The notes: a model not told the origin generated them from the sequence alone. Numbered from the stretch's first letter, positions 44,169 to 53,160 are shown. The stretch is DNA of 64,000 nucleotides from Gemmatimonadota bacterium (GCA_016704465.1 JADJAD010000001.1:248001-312000); one strand, 5' to 3'. Numbers and translations are program-made.

Positions 44169-45611
44169 CTACTCCAGCGGCCGCAGCTTGCCGAGTATCG
44201 TCGGAAAGAACTCCGTCACGGTCGGATGGACGGGGAGCGCCTCCTTGAGCACGTCGTACGGTGCGTCGGCCGCCATCATGGCGCCGATCACCTGGACGAC
44301 TTCGTCGCCCCGGATCCCGAGCAGGCTCGCTCCCACGAATCGACGCGACTCGGCATCGACGATCACCTTCATCACGCCGATCGTCTCACCCTCCTCCTTG
44401 GCGCGACTCACGTGCTCCATGGCGTGCTGCGCGACGAGGAAGCGCCGTCCGCTCGCGAGCAGCGCGCGCGCCTCGCCCTCGGTCATCCCGACGCGGCCGA
44501 GCGGCGGGTCGGTGTACAGGGCGTAGGTCGCGACGCGACCGTCGGCGCTACGCGCCCCGCCGAGGTGGTTGGCGAGGACGATCTCATGGTCCTGATAGCT
44601 GGTGTGCGTGAAGGCGCCGCGCTTGTTGATGTCGCCCAGCGCCCAGATCCCCGCCACGTTCGTCTCAAGCCGTCCATTGGTGGGAACGAAGCCGCGGTCG
44701 TCGACATGGACGCCGACGGTCTCGAGGCCAAGGTCATGCGTGTTGGGGATGCGTCCCGTCGCAATGAGCAGGTGCGAGCCCTGCACCCCGTGCGTGGCGC
44801 AGGCCCCATCCTCCCGCACCATGACGCGAATCTCGCCGATCGACGTTCCAGACGGTCCCCGCTCAACCCGCTCAACCCGCTCGACCGAGTGGCCCGTGAG
44901 GATCGCGACGCCCTCGTCGCGCAGCATCGTGGCGATGCGATCCGTGACGTCGGGATCCTCGCGCCCGGCAATCGCCGGCCCGGCCTCGATGATTGTGACC
45001 TCGCTTCCCAGCCGTCGGAAGATCTGCCCCAGCTCCAACCCGATATAGCTCCCGCCGACGATCACGAGGTGTCGCGGCTGCTCTCGCAGCTGCAAGATGG
45101 ACTCGTTGGTGAGGGCGGTGACCTGGTCCAGGCCGGGGATCTCCGGGACGAAGGGTCGCGTCCCCGTATTGAGGTAGACGCGGCGCGCCCGGACGCGCCG
45201 GCCGCCGGCGCGCACCACGAAGTGCTCGCCGTCGCGTCCGTCCAGCGCGGCATACTCTTGGATGAAGGTCAGGCCATCGGCGCCGTCGATCCAGCGCTGC
45301 AGCCCGCTACGCGAGGAGCGAACGACGCCCTGGGTCCGTTCCATCACGGCGGCAAAGTCGACGGTGACCGGCCCCACCTGCACGCCGAAGTCTGCGGCTC
45401 GTCGCGCGAGGTGGGCAATACGGGCGCTCGCGCGGAGCGTCTTCGTCGGCGTGCATCCCACGTTGACGCAACTCCCGCCAGTGGTGCCACCTTCGAACAC
45501 GGCCACCCGCTCGCCGCGTCCTGCCAGCGCGGTGGCCAGCGCGGGCGCCGCCTGCCCAGTCCCGATAATCGCCGCGTCGACCGTCAACGAGGTGCGACGG
45601 TCGGCGGTCAC
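44169..45611 (-). CDS. Class I FAD disulfide reductase (mercuric reductase-like, without metal-binding tail)
   Basis: The 480-residue protein has the FAD motif AIIGTGQAA, the redox-active disulfide GGSCVNVGCTPTK (Cys48 and Cys53), the NAD(P)H motif IVGGSYIGLELGQ near 180, the second FAD motif GIWALGDIN near 320 and a C-terminal interface with HPTVTE, whose His and Glu form the acid-base pair. It lacks the N-terminal heavy-metal domain and the C-terminal Cys pair of MerA, so it is not expected to reduce mercury. It sits 38 bp behind DUF427 in the egtB-egtD run. Mycothione and glutathione reductases belong to this superfamily, so reduction of an oxidised ergothioneine or another small disulfide is a reasonable guess. 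The GTG start lies in the last copy of a 14-bp repeat. Confidence 0.85.
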   Translation of the reverse strand: MTADRRTSLTVDAAIIGTGQAAPALATALAGRGERVAVFEGGTTGGSCVNVGCTPTKTLRASARIAHLARRAADFGVQVGPVTVDFAAVMERTQGVVRSSRSGLQRWIDGADGLTFIQEYAALDGRDGEHFVVRAGGRRVRARRVYLNTGTRPFVPEIPGLDQVTALTNESILQLREQPRHLVIVGGSYIGLELGQIFRRLGSEVTIIEAGPAIAGREDPDVTDRIATMLRDEGVAILTGHSVERVERVERGPSGTSIGEIRVMVREDGACATHGVQGSHLLIATGRIPNTHDLGLETVGVHVDDRGFVPTNGRLETNVAGIWALGDINKRGAFTHTSYQDHEIVLANHLGGARSADGRVATYALYTDPPLGRVGMTEGEARALLASGRRFLVAQHAMEHVSRAKEEGETIGVMKVIVDAESRRFVGASLLGIRGDEVVQVIGAMMAADAPYDVLKEALPVHPTVTEFFPTILGKLRPLE

Positions 45612-45663
45612 GCGGCCACCATCACGCGGCCACCATCACGCGGCCACCGTCACGCGGCCACCG
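45608..45663 (-). repeat. 14-bp tandem repeat carrying the stop codon of the DUF427 gene
   Basis: On the gene strand four copies of TGAYGGTGGCCGCG follow one another, and a partial copy lies inside the coding end. The DUF427 gene stops at the TGA of one copy (45652), and further TGA codons follow at 45638, 45624 and 45610, each 14 bp on and so in another frame. The last copy also supplies the GTG start of the FAD reductase gene (GTGA overlap). Confidence 0.9.
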
Positions 45664-45931
45664 TCACGCCGTTCCAGAACGCGACGCGACCTGCGACCTG
45701 CTCTGCTCCAGGCCGCGGGGCGGGATAGAACCAGACGGCGTTGTCGTTCCGGGCCCCGTCGACCTTCAACGAGTAGTAGTGGGCCTTCCCTTTCCAGTGG
45801 CAGTGGGAACGATGCGCGCTCTCGACCACGAACTCGCGACGCAACGTTTCTGCCGGGAAGTAGTGGTTGCCCTCGACCACCACCGTGTCATCGCTTTCCG
45901 CGATGAGGGTGCCGTTCCATGTAGCTTTCAC
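45650..45931 (-). CDS. DUF427 domain protein
   Basis: The 93-residue protein matches DUF427 over its full length: an opening ATWNGTLIAESDDTVVVEGN, a central YFPAETLRREF, the conserved HCHWKGKAHYYSL and a final AWFYPAPRP-like strand with RVAFWNGV. The fold is a small beta-tent with conserved Trp, His and Tyr; no activity is established for the family. It lies 45 bp behind egtD and 38 bp before the FAD reductase gene on the same strand, so it is likely part of that transcript. Its final codons and stop are part of a 14-bp tandem repeat. Confidence 0.9.
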   Translation of the reverse strand: MKATWNGTLIAESDDTVVVEGNHYFPAETLRREFVVESAHRSHCHWKGKAHYYSLKVDGARNDNAVWFYPAPRPGAEQVAGRVAFWNGVTVAA

Positions 45932-45976
45932 GCGAACTCCACTGTCAGAATGAACCGGAAGCGCAGCAGCCCCCCG

Positions 45977-46948
45977 CTAGGCCGGGACGAGCCACGCCTC
46001 CCAGAACCAGTCGCGCTCGTCCGAATAGAGCGCCTCGATCCGGAAACCGCTCGACTCGGCCAGCGCCTCGAGCCGCGGCCGGTCGAACTTGTAGGAACAC
46101 TCGGTATGGATCGTCTCGCCGAGGGCGAACCGGATCACCTCGCCGTCCATGCACACCTCGTGCGCGACGAGCGCCTCGAGGTGCATCTCGATCCGGCTGG
46201 CCGCGTCGTCGAAGAAGGCCCGATGCCGGAAGTTGTCGACGTTGAACTCGCCCCCGAACTCTCGGTTGAGGCGCGTGAGCAGGTTGCGGTTGAATGCGGC
46301 GGTGACGCCGGCACTATCGTTGTAGGCGGCGTGCAGCAGCCTGGGATCCTTGCGACGGTCGACGCCGAGGATGAGCCCGCCCTCTCGCCCGACGACATGT
46401 CGGACTCGGCGCAGGAACGCGGCCGCCTCGGCCGGGTGAAAGTTCCCGATCGTGGAGCCCGGGAAGAAGGCAACGCGCCGTGCACCGGGTGGCAGCGTCG
46501 GCAGCTCGAACGCCGCCGTGTAGTCGGCGTGGACCGGAAGGATGCGGAGACCGGGATACTGGCGCGCGCGCTCGCGGGACACGTCCAGCAGCTGCTCGCG
46601 TGAGATGTCGACCGGCACGTAGGCCACCGGGCGCTCGAGGCGATCGAGCAGGAAGCGCACCTTGACCCCGGCCCCACTGCCGTACTCGATCAAGGCGCAC
46701 CCTGCGCCGGCGTGGGTCGCCAGCTCGGCGGCATGACGCGCCAGGATCGCGTGTTCCGTGCGGGTGGGATAGTACTCCGGGAGACAGCAGATCTCCTCGA
46801 ACAGGCGCGCCCCCTCGGCGTCGTAAAAGAGGGCCGGGGAGATCGTCTTGACGCCCGCTCGCAGGCCGCGCAGCACGCTCGCGCGCAGCGTGGACGACGG
46901 GGCGTCGCTCACCCGGGCAAGCGTGCGATTCGTGGCCACCCCGGTCAT
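45977..46948 (-). CDS. egtD: L-histidine N-alpha-methyltransferase EgtD
   Basis: The 323-residue enzyme overlaps the end of egtB by four bases (ATGA), which fixes the start; the frame upstream is the shadow of egtB. Family motifs are clear: KTISPALFYDAEGARLFEEI, PEYYPTRTE, the SAM-binding YGSGAGVKVRFLLD, FFPGSTIGNFHP and RKDPRLLHAAYND, followed by FNRNLLTRLNREFGG. It trimethylates histidine to hercynine with three SAM, the first step of ergothioneine synthesis, in the cytoplasm. EgtB next door uses the product. Length and motifs are normal. Confidence 0.95.
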   Translation of the reverse strand: MTGVATNRTLARVSDAPSSTLRASVLRGLRAGVKTISPALFYDAEGARLFEEICCLPEYYPTRTEHAILARHAAELATHAGAGCALIEYGSGAGVKVRFLLDRLERPVAYVPVDISREQLLDVSRERARQYPGLRILPVHADYTAAFELPTLPPGARRVAFFPGSTIGNFHPAEAAAFLRRVRHVVGREGGLILGVDRRKDPRLLHAAYNDSAGVTAAFNRNLLTRLNREFGGEFNVDNFRHRAFFDDAASRIEMHLEALVAHEVCMDGEVIRFALGETIHTECSYKFDRPRLEALAESSGFRIEALYSDERDWFWEAWLVPA

Positions 46949-48219
46949 GCGTCGGCCGCCAGGCGAATGCCGGTGAACTGCCAGCGCGCGTCGCTGGGAA
47001 AGAAGTTGCGATAGGTCAGGCGTGCGTGCGAGCGGGGTGTGGCACACGAGGCGCCGCGCAGGACCCACTGGTCGCACATCCACTTGCCGTTGTACTCGCC
47101 GATTGCTCCCGGCGAGGCACGGTAGCCGGGATATGCGACATAGGCGCTCTGCGTCCACTGCCACGCGTCGCCATACAGCTGCTGCATTCCCGCCTTGGCA
47201 TCGGCCGACGGGTGATGCGCCCCGCGTTCCACGAACCGTCCCTCGACCGGGAAGTCACGGGCGACGGTCTCCCACTCAGCCTCCGTGGGCAGGCGATAGC
47301 CGGCCCAGCGGGCGAATGCATCGGCCTCGTAGTAGCTCACGTGTGTCACCGGGGCATCGGGGCTGATCGGCGCTGTGCCGGCAAGGGTGAACTCGTGCCA
47401 CGCCCCGTCGTGATGCTCCCAATACAGCGGCGCCGTCCAGGCGCCCTCACGCGCCTCGCCCCACCCCTTGCTCATCCACAGCGCCGCCTGGCGATAGCCG
47501 CCGTCGGCGATGAAGGCGGCGTACTCCGCGTTGGTCACCAACCGGTGCGCGAGCGCGAAGGCATTCAGGTACACCTTGTGTTCGGGCCCCTCGTTGTCGA
47601 AGGCGAAGTCGCCTCCCGCGTGGCCGATCGTGCGGACGCCCTCGGCGACGTGCCGCCATCCCTGGATTGCAGCTGTCGGCACTGTGGCCCCGGCCGCGCG
47701 GAAGGTCGGACGCATCGGGTTGGTCCAGAAGACGTGCTTGATGTCGGTCAGGAGCAGTTCCTGGTGCTGCTGCTCATGGTGCAAGCCGAGTTCGAGGATC
47801 GCCCAGGCGGGATGCTCGACGTCGTCGCCGATCCGGGCACACAGGGCGAGCACCGCGTCGTCGACGTACCGTCGGTAGTCGTACACCTCGCGCACCGTGG
47901 GCCGCGTGACTAGCCCACGCTGCGCCCGGCAATGCCGCTCGCCGGCCTGCACGTAGTAGGAATTGAACAGGAAGGCGTAGCGCGGGTTGAGCGCCACGTA
48001 TTCGTCAACGTGCGGCGCCAGCAGGAAGGTCTCGAAGAACCACGACGTGTGCGCCAGGTGCCACTTGGTGGGGCTCACGTCGGCCATGCTGCTGACGACG
48101 TAGTCCTCGACCTCGAGCGGGGCACAGAGCCCCTCGGTCGCCGCGCGCACCGCGAAAAAGCGCTCGGCGAGCGACCGCGAGGGTGCCGATTCGACTGGGG
48201 TAACCGTTGCAGAAGTCAT
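46945..48219 (-). CDS. egtB: Hercynine oxygenase / sulfoxide synthase EgtB
   Basis: The 424-residue enzyme has an N-terminal DinB-like domain with the iron ligands in WHLAHTSWFFE and HHEQQHQELLL, and a C-terminal formylglycine-generating-enzyme-like domain (HVSYYEADAFARWAGYRLPTEAEWE and the final RGASCATPRSHARLTYRNFF). It is a non-haem iron enzyme that joins hercynine to a thiol (gamma-glutamylcysteine or cysteine) with O2. Which sulfur donor this one uses cannot be told by eye. No egtA, egtC or egtE gene is in the window; the last C-S lyase step is often encoded elsewhere. The ATG at 48219 is preferred over a GTG 30 bases upstream. It is divergent from the ABC transporter ATPase gene, 158 bp away. 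Confidence 0.95.
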   Translation of the reverse strand: MTSATVTPVESAPSRSLAERFFAVRAATEGLCAPLEVEDYVVSSMADVSPTKWHLAHTSWFFETFLLAPHVDEYVALNPRYAFLFNSYYVQAGERHCRAQRGLVTRPTVREVYDYRRYVDDAVLALCARIGDDVEHPAWAILELGLHHEQQHQELLLTDIKHVFWTNPMRPTFRAAGATVPTAAIQGWRHVAEGVRTIGHAGGDFAFDNEGPEHKVYLNAFALAHRLVTNAEYAAFIADGGYRQAALWMSKGWGEAREGAWTAPLYWEHHDGAWHEFTLAGTAPISPDAPVTHVSYYEADAFARWAGYRLPTEAEWETVARDFPVEGRFVERGAHHPSADAKAGMQQLYGDAWQWTQSAYVAYPGYRASPGAIGEYNGKWMCDQWVLRGASCATPRSHARLTYRNFFPSDARWQFTGIRLAADA

Positions 48220-48377
48220 GGCGTATGTTCGGTTCACGGGTGGGGTCACGACGTGCCATGTCGTTTGCCCCGCGGCGTTGCTTTCGGATCAAGCCTCCGA
48301 TCCTTGAGAAATCCCCTGGCCGGGCACAAGGTTCCCCCACCGGCCAGTCCTGCGTCATTCCGACCGCATCGCCACTC

Positions 48378-49126
<749 letters not shown>

Positions 49127-49130
<4 letters not shown>

Positions 49131-50800
49131 GCGTCGCACGCGTAGTGTGCGCCTGGCGGGCGGGGCGGGCGGGGCGGGCAACGCTCGCGGCCCTCGCATT
49201 CGCGACGGGCGCTGCGGTGCCAGCGCTCAGCGAGCTCGCCGCGCAGGATTCGCGGGATCGTGCGCGGGATGCTCCGCCAGTGGTCGTGGCCAGCAAGCCG
49301 TTCGGCGAGTCCTACCTGCTGGCCGAGATGTTCGCGCAGCTGCTCGAGTCGGCCGGGCTCGCCGTCACGCGTCGACCTGGGCTCGGGGCGACGGAGATCG
49401 CCTTTACCGCGTTGCGCACCGATGCGATCGACGTCTATCCGGAGTACACCGGCACGGGGTTGGTAGCGGTGCTGCGCGACAGCGTGACCGAGGCCATGCG
49501 GCGTGATCCGCGGCTGGCGTTCGACCGGGTCTCGCGCGAGTTCCCGGCGAGGTTCGGCGTACGCTGGCTTCCGCCGCTCGGCTTCCAGAACGGATACGCC
49601 ATTGCGGTGCGGCGGGAGACCGCCGAGCGATTGCAGCTGCGGACCCTGAGCGACGTGGCGCGGCGCGGGCGCGACCTCAGGGCCGGCTTCACCAGCGACT
49701 TCATCGGGCGTGGCGACGGATTCGCCGGACTGGCCTCGGCGTACGGCTTGGCGTTCAAGTCCGTACGCCCCCTGGCGCCGGCGGTGAAGTACGAAGCGCT
49801 CGCGACTGCGAGCGTCGACATCATCGACGGCTACTCGACCGACGGGCTGCTGGCCAAGTTCGACCTCGTGGCCCTGGACGACGACCTGCACTTCTTTCCG
49901 CCGTACGAGGCAGCGGCGCTCGTCTCGCCCAGGCTGTCGCGCGAGCGCCCCGATGCGATCGCCGCGCTCGCGCGCCTGAGCGGCCGCCTCACCGAGGCCG
50001 ACGTGCGAGAGTGGAACCGGCGCGTCGAGGTGGTGCGCGAGCCGGTCGCCACCGTGGCACGCGACGCCCTGGCCTCGCTCGCCCTCGCGGCACCGGGCGC
50101 GACGGATCTGGATGGGCCGGTGGCGGAGGGCACGCGTGGTGGCGCAGGCTTCGCCGAGTTCTTCTGGGCCCGGCGACTGGAAACGTTGCGTCTGGCGGGC
50201 GAGCACTCGGTGCTGGTGCTGGTGGCGCTGGCGGCGGCGATCCTGCTCGCGGTTCCGCTCGGGGTGGTGCTGGCTCGCGTCCCCGGCATCGCCGAGGGGG
50301 TGATGCAGGTCCTCGGGGTGCTGCAGACGATTCCCAGCATCGCGCTGCTCGCCTTCATGATCCCACTGCTCGGGATCGGCGCGCGTCCCGCGCTGGTCGC
50401 GCTCTGGCTGTACGCGCTCCTGCCGATCGTGCGGGCGACCTACACCGGCGTGCACCACGCCGACCCCGATGCCGTTGGTGCGGCCGAGGCGTTAGGCACC
50501 ACCGCGTGGCAGCGCCTGTGGTGGGTGCAGGTCCCGCTGGCGGCACCGGTGGTGCTCGCCGGCGTGCGCACGGCGGCCGTCATCACGGTGGGCGCGGCAA
50601 CGCTGGCGGCGTTCATCGGGGCGGGCGGGCTGGGAGAACCGATCGTGACGGGACTCGGACTGGCGGACACGCGCCTCGTCCTGTCCGGCGCCATCCCCGC
50701 AGCGCTGCTCGCCGTGATCGTCGACCTCGCGCTGGCCGGGGTGGAACGTGTGGTGGGGCCGGCGCACCGGCGCGCTCGACGCCCGCAGAGCGCCGATTGA
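49127..50800 (+). CDS. Fused substrate-binding protein and permease (OpuC/EgtU-like, reversed order)
   Basis: The 557-residue protein has a signal or membrane anchor (about 17-40). An OpuAC/ProX-type binding domain follows (about 52-335) with VVVASKPFGESYLLAEM, RTDAIDVYPEYTGTGL and a DGYSTDGLLAKFDLV block. Then comes a permease domain (about 355-545) with LQTIPSIALLAFMIPLLG and the EAA loop EALGTTAWQRLWWVQVPLA. In EgtU of Streptococcus and Helicobacter, and in OpuABC, the permease comes first; here the binding domain comes first. With the overlapping ATPase gene this makes a complete importer. Its place beside egtB-egtD suggests ergothioneine or hercynine as cargo; glycine betaine or choline are alternatives. 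The stop codon is the first of five TGA codons in an 11-bp repeat. Confidence 0.88.
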
Positions 50801-50845
50801 ACGCCGATTGAACGCCGGTTGAACGCCGGTTGAACGCCGATTGAA
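50791..50845 (+). repeat. 11-bp tandem repeat carrying the stop codon of the permease gene
   Basis: Five copies of CGCCGRTTGAA run from the last codons of the permease gene into the gap, followed by a degenerate sixth (CGCCGGGTAGG). TGA codons start at 50798, 50809, 50820, 50831 and 50842. As 11 is 2 modulo 3 they fall in frames 0, 2, 1, 0 and 2. Confidence 0.92.
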
Positions 50846-50878
50846 CGCCGGGTAGGCGGTCACTCTCCGACCTGCGCG

Positions 50879-52015
50879 TTACGGTGTCTGAGGGGTGGCA
50901 GGATCGTTGACACGATAGCGAAGCCGCGCCACCACTCCTTCGGCGCGCAGGTCCGCCTCTTCCGCGGCCATGCCGCCGATCTGCCGTACGGTGGCCCCGC
51001 GTGTCAGCGCCTCGGCCAGCAAGGCGTCGGCGTCGCGCGGACGCTGTTCCACGAACCGTGGGCTGAGCAGCAGCGTCGCGACCCCGTCGCGGGCCACGGC
51101 GGCTCGAGTGGCGGCAAGTCCGGCCACCCCGCGGCCGCGCGACCCGTGCGCCTCGAGGATTTCCCGCACCACGTCTCGGTCGCGCTGCGCCTCATGCGCG
51201 GCGACGACGCCGGCCACCGCACGGGCCACCTCGGCGTCAGCGGCGTTCACGTCAAACGGGGTCAACGTGATGGTCCGCCAGGTGTGGGCGCGCGGGACAG
51301 CGGCACTCGCGGCGGCCACGGCGCGTGCAGTCCCTGCGATGACGATCCACCCCTCGGGGTCGGCGATCGCGTCGGCGTGGCGCATGGCCTCGTCATAGAG
51401 CTGGTGCCGAGCCGCGAGGTGCAACCGTTCCGACTGATCGGTCGCCGTGCCCCCGCGCGTCCCTGCGTGGAACGGGCCAAGCGCCGATCCCGTGCGCCGC
51501 TCGACCTCTGAGGAGGTGTCGGTAGCCAGCATCTCGACAGGCTCCAGCCGCCCGGGCGCCAGGAACCGGTGGAGGTGGACTCGACGCGCATCGACCACGA
51601 GCACCGCCGCGGCCGGGCCTAACGACACGTCGCGCAGCAATGGCGCCAGATGCGCGCCTTGCTGCCATACCGCGCCAGTGCGAACCGGCATCGCCGTCAC
51701 GCCGGCATGCAGCACGCCCTCCGTCGAGGCAAAGACCACGAACCCCGGGGCACTTGCCTCGGGCGCATGCGCGTCGCGCCATTCGTCGAACCGGGCCAGG
51801 GCGGTATCGAGGGCCAGCCGTTCCTCTCCGCTCGCGACCACATGTTGCAGGCGCAGGTTGTCCAGCTCGCGCTCCACGGCATGCACCCACGGCCGTGCGT
51901 GCACCGCCTGGCGGCCCGCATCGTCGAGGGTGCTGCGTGGGGTGAAATAGACGCTCAGGACATCGCACTCGCGGTACGTCAGCGCGAGCTGCCGCATGTC
52001 TCGCTGGCTCAACAA
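50879..52015 (-). CDS. eRF1-like bacterial protein (baeRF family)
   Basis: A perfect AGGAGG (52021-52026) stands just before tandem TTG codons at 52015 and 52012, while the first ATG (51997) is too far away. I therefore place the start at TTG, giving 378 residues. The order of parts resembles archaeo-eukaryotic release factor eRF1: an N-terminal alpha/beta region with CDVLSVYFTP, a middle domain with VLVVDARRVHLHRFLAPGRL, and a C-terminal L7Ae-like region with ALTRGATVRQIGG. Bacterial baeRF proteins of this kind are thought to act in ribosome rescue or stress. The catalytic GGQ is not present; the matching loop reads RGGTATDQSER. It is divergent from a small heat-shock gene and convergent with the transporter, whose end has repeated stops. 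Confidence 0.75.
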   Translation of the reverse strand: MLSQRDMRQLALTYRECDVLSVYFTPRSTLDDAGRQAVHARPWVHAVERELDNLRLQHVVASGEERLALDTALARFDEWRDAHAPEASAPGFVVFASTEGVLHAGVTAMPVRTGAVWQQGAHLAPLLRDVSLGPAAAVLVVDARRVHLHRFLAPGRLEPVEMLATDTSSEVERRTGSALGPFHAGTRGGTATDQSERLHLAARHQLYDEAMRHADAIADPEGWIVIAGTARAVAAASAAVPRAHTWRTITLTPFDVNAADAEVARAVAGVVAAHEAQRDRDVVREILEAHGSRGRGVAGLAATRAAVARDGVATLLLSPRFVEQRPRDADALLAEALTRGATVRQIGGMAAEEADLRAEGVVARLRYRVNDPATPQTP

Positions 52016-52020
52016 CCGAA

Positions 52021-52026
52021 CCTCCT
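52021..52026 (-). promoter_or_regulatory. Perfect AGGAGG ribosome-binding site for the baeRF gene
   Basis: On the minus strand AGGAGG is followed by TTCGG and two TTG codons in frame (distances 5 and 8 bases). This decides for a TTG start over the ATG 18 bases further on. Such a perfect site is rare in this window. Confidence 0.75.
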
Positions 52027-52299
52027 GCAGGTCGGGACGAAGGGAGCTGGGAACGGGGCACGTCGGCCGGGCGCAGGCGCCCACGACACGCGGACCCTCG
52101 TCTGTCCCTTGCATCCTAGTCGAGAGGATTTCCCGCTTCCGTCGGGAGCTTCGCACGTCTTCGGCCGCAGTTTCCCCCGCAGCGCGCTCCGCATCACGCT
52201 GTCCACTCTCAGCCATTCCCCTCTTGTCTTGGCGCGGTGCGTCTGGCCCACCTTCACAGGTCGACGCAGCGGTGGATGCATGCGACGACCCACGCGCGG

Positions 52300-52319
52300 C
52301 GTCGCGTCGAGACGCGACG
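52300..52319. promoter_or_regulatory. Palindrome in the baeRF-hsp20 intergenic region
   Basis: The 439-bp gap between the two divergent genes contains a perfect palindrome, CGTCGCGT-CGAG-ACGCGACG, about 135 bp before hsp20. I see no CIRCE element and no clear heat-shock promoter. A GTTAGGC word lies at 52430, and AGGAG precedes the hsp20 ATG. The palindrome may be an operator or an RNA hairpin. Confidence 0.3.
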
Positions 52320-52454
52320 AGGCGCGGGTCCGCCTTTCCCTGATTGCGACGCACCAGGGGAACCCGCATCCTGCCTGTTCGTCCCCGGCGTTGCGCACTG
52401 TGGTCGCCGCCCGTGACGCACTGGGGTTCGTTAGGCGCGACACAGGAGTGAGTC

Positions 52455-52970
52455 ATGTCCCACGTACAGATCCACTGCGATGCGGATGGAGAACGCACCC
52501 ACCCCGTCTTCCGCGAGCTCGCGGATCGCCTCGACGCCGTGCGCATGCTGGCCTTCGACCGCTTCTCGAAACGCGGCACGCAGCCCGGGAGCGATCTCGA
52601 CGACTGGATTGCCGCCGAGCGCGAGGTGATGGGCTGGCCCGCCGCCGAACTCAAGGAGCACGAGGGCGCCTACGAGGTGGATGTCACCCTGCCCGGCTTC
52701 GACCCCAAGGACGTGGAGGTCACCGCCACGCCGAATGAGGTCGTCATCCACGCCACGGTCTCGACCGAACGGTCGGGAAAGGATGAGACGGTGATCTGGA
52801 GCGAATTCGGGCGAAATGAGGTCTATCGTCGCTTCGATCTGCCAACGTCGGTCAACGCCGACCAGATCACCGCCAGCCTGGACAACGGCATCCTGCGCGT
52901 GATGGCGCCGAAGCTGGTACCGAGTCCGTCGAAGCAGACCGACGCCACCGCCGCCGCATCGCCCGCGTAG
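52455..52970 (+). CDS. Small heat-shock protein with N-terminal DUF2934-like domain
   Basis: The 171-residue protein starts at an ATG with AGGAG eight bases before it. The C-terminal part (about 65-155) is an alpha-crystallin domain: YEVDVTLPGFDPKDVEVTA, EVYRRFDLP and ASLDNGILRVMAPK, where the A-x-x-x-x-G-v/i-L motif is intact. The N-terminal part (about 18-57) matches DUF2934: a helix with VRMLAFDRFSKRGTQPGSDLDDW and then AEREV, the 'A..L.....G...G.D..DWL.AE.E' pattern. Small heat-shock proteins hold unfolded proteins in the cytoplasm; DUF2934 has no known role, so the fusion is of interest. The last codons and the stop are part of a 14-bp repeat with at least eight copies. Confidence 0.9.
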   Translation: MSHVQIHCDADGERTHPVFRELADRLDAVRMLAFDRFSKRGTQPGSDLDDWIAAEREVMGWPAAELKEHEGAYEVDVTLPGFDPKDVEVTATPNEVVIHATVSTERSGKDETVIWSEFGRNEVYRRFDLPTSVNADQITASLDNGILRVMAPKLVPSPSKQTDATAAASPA

Positions 52971-53080
52971 AGTCGCCCGCGTAGAGTCGCCCGCGTAGAG
53001 TCGCCCGCGTAGAGTCGCCCGCGTAGAGTCGCCCGCGTAGAGTCGCCCGCGTAGAGTCGCCCGCGTAGAGTCGCCCGCGA
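52959..53080 (+). repeat. 14-bp tandem repeat carrying the stop codon of hsp20
   Basis: Eight perfect copies of TCGCCCGCGTAGAG and a partial ninth (TCGCCCGCGA) run from the last three codons of hsp20 into the gap. TAG occurs at 52968 and every 14 bp after it, cycling through all three frames. Perfect identity over eight copies points to recent expansion. Confidence 0.95.
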
Positions 53081-53160
53081 CTCTCGGGGTCGCTGGGTGA
53101 TCCGCTGCCACCGTCCGTCGCGCGCACGGGACACACCTCCCGTGCGCGCGTTCGTGTGCC

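Noticed and set aside
44169..45611. Mercuric reductase (merA)
   Set aside because: No heavy-metal domain, no C-terminal Cys pair and no other mer gene.
43518..45728. 736-codon plus-strand frame
   Set aside because: Antisense to the nitrilase and FAD reductase genes with their catalytic motifs.
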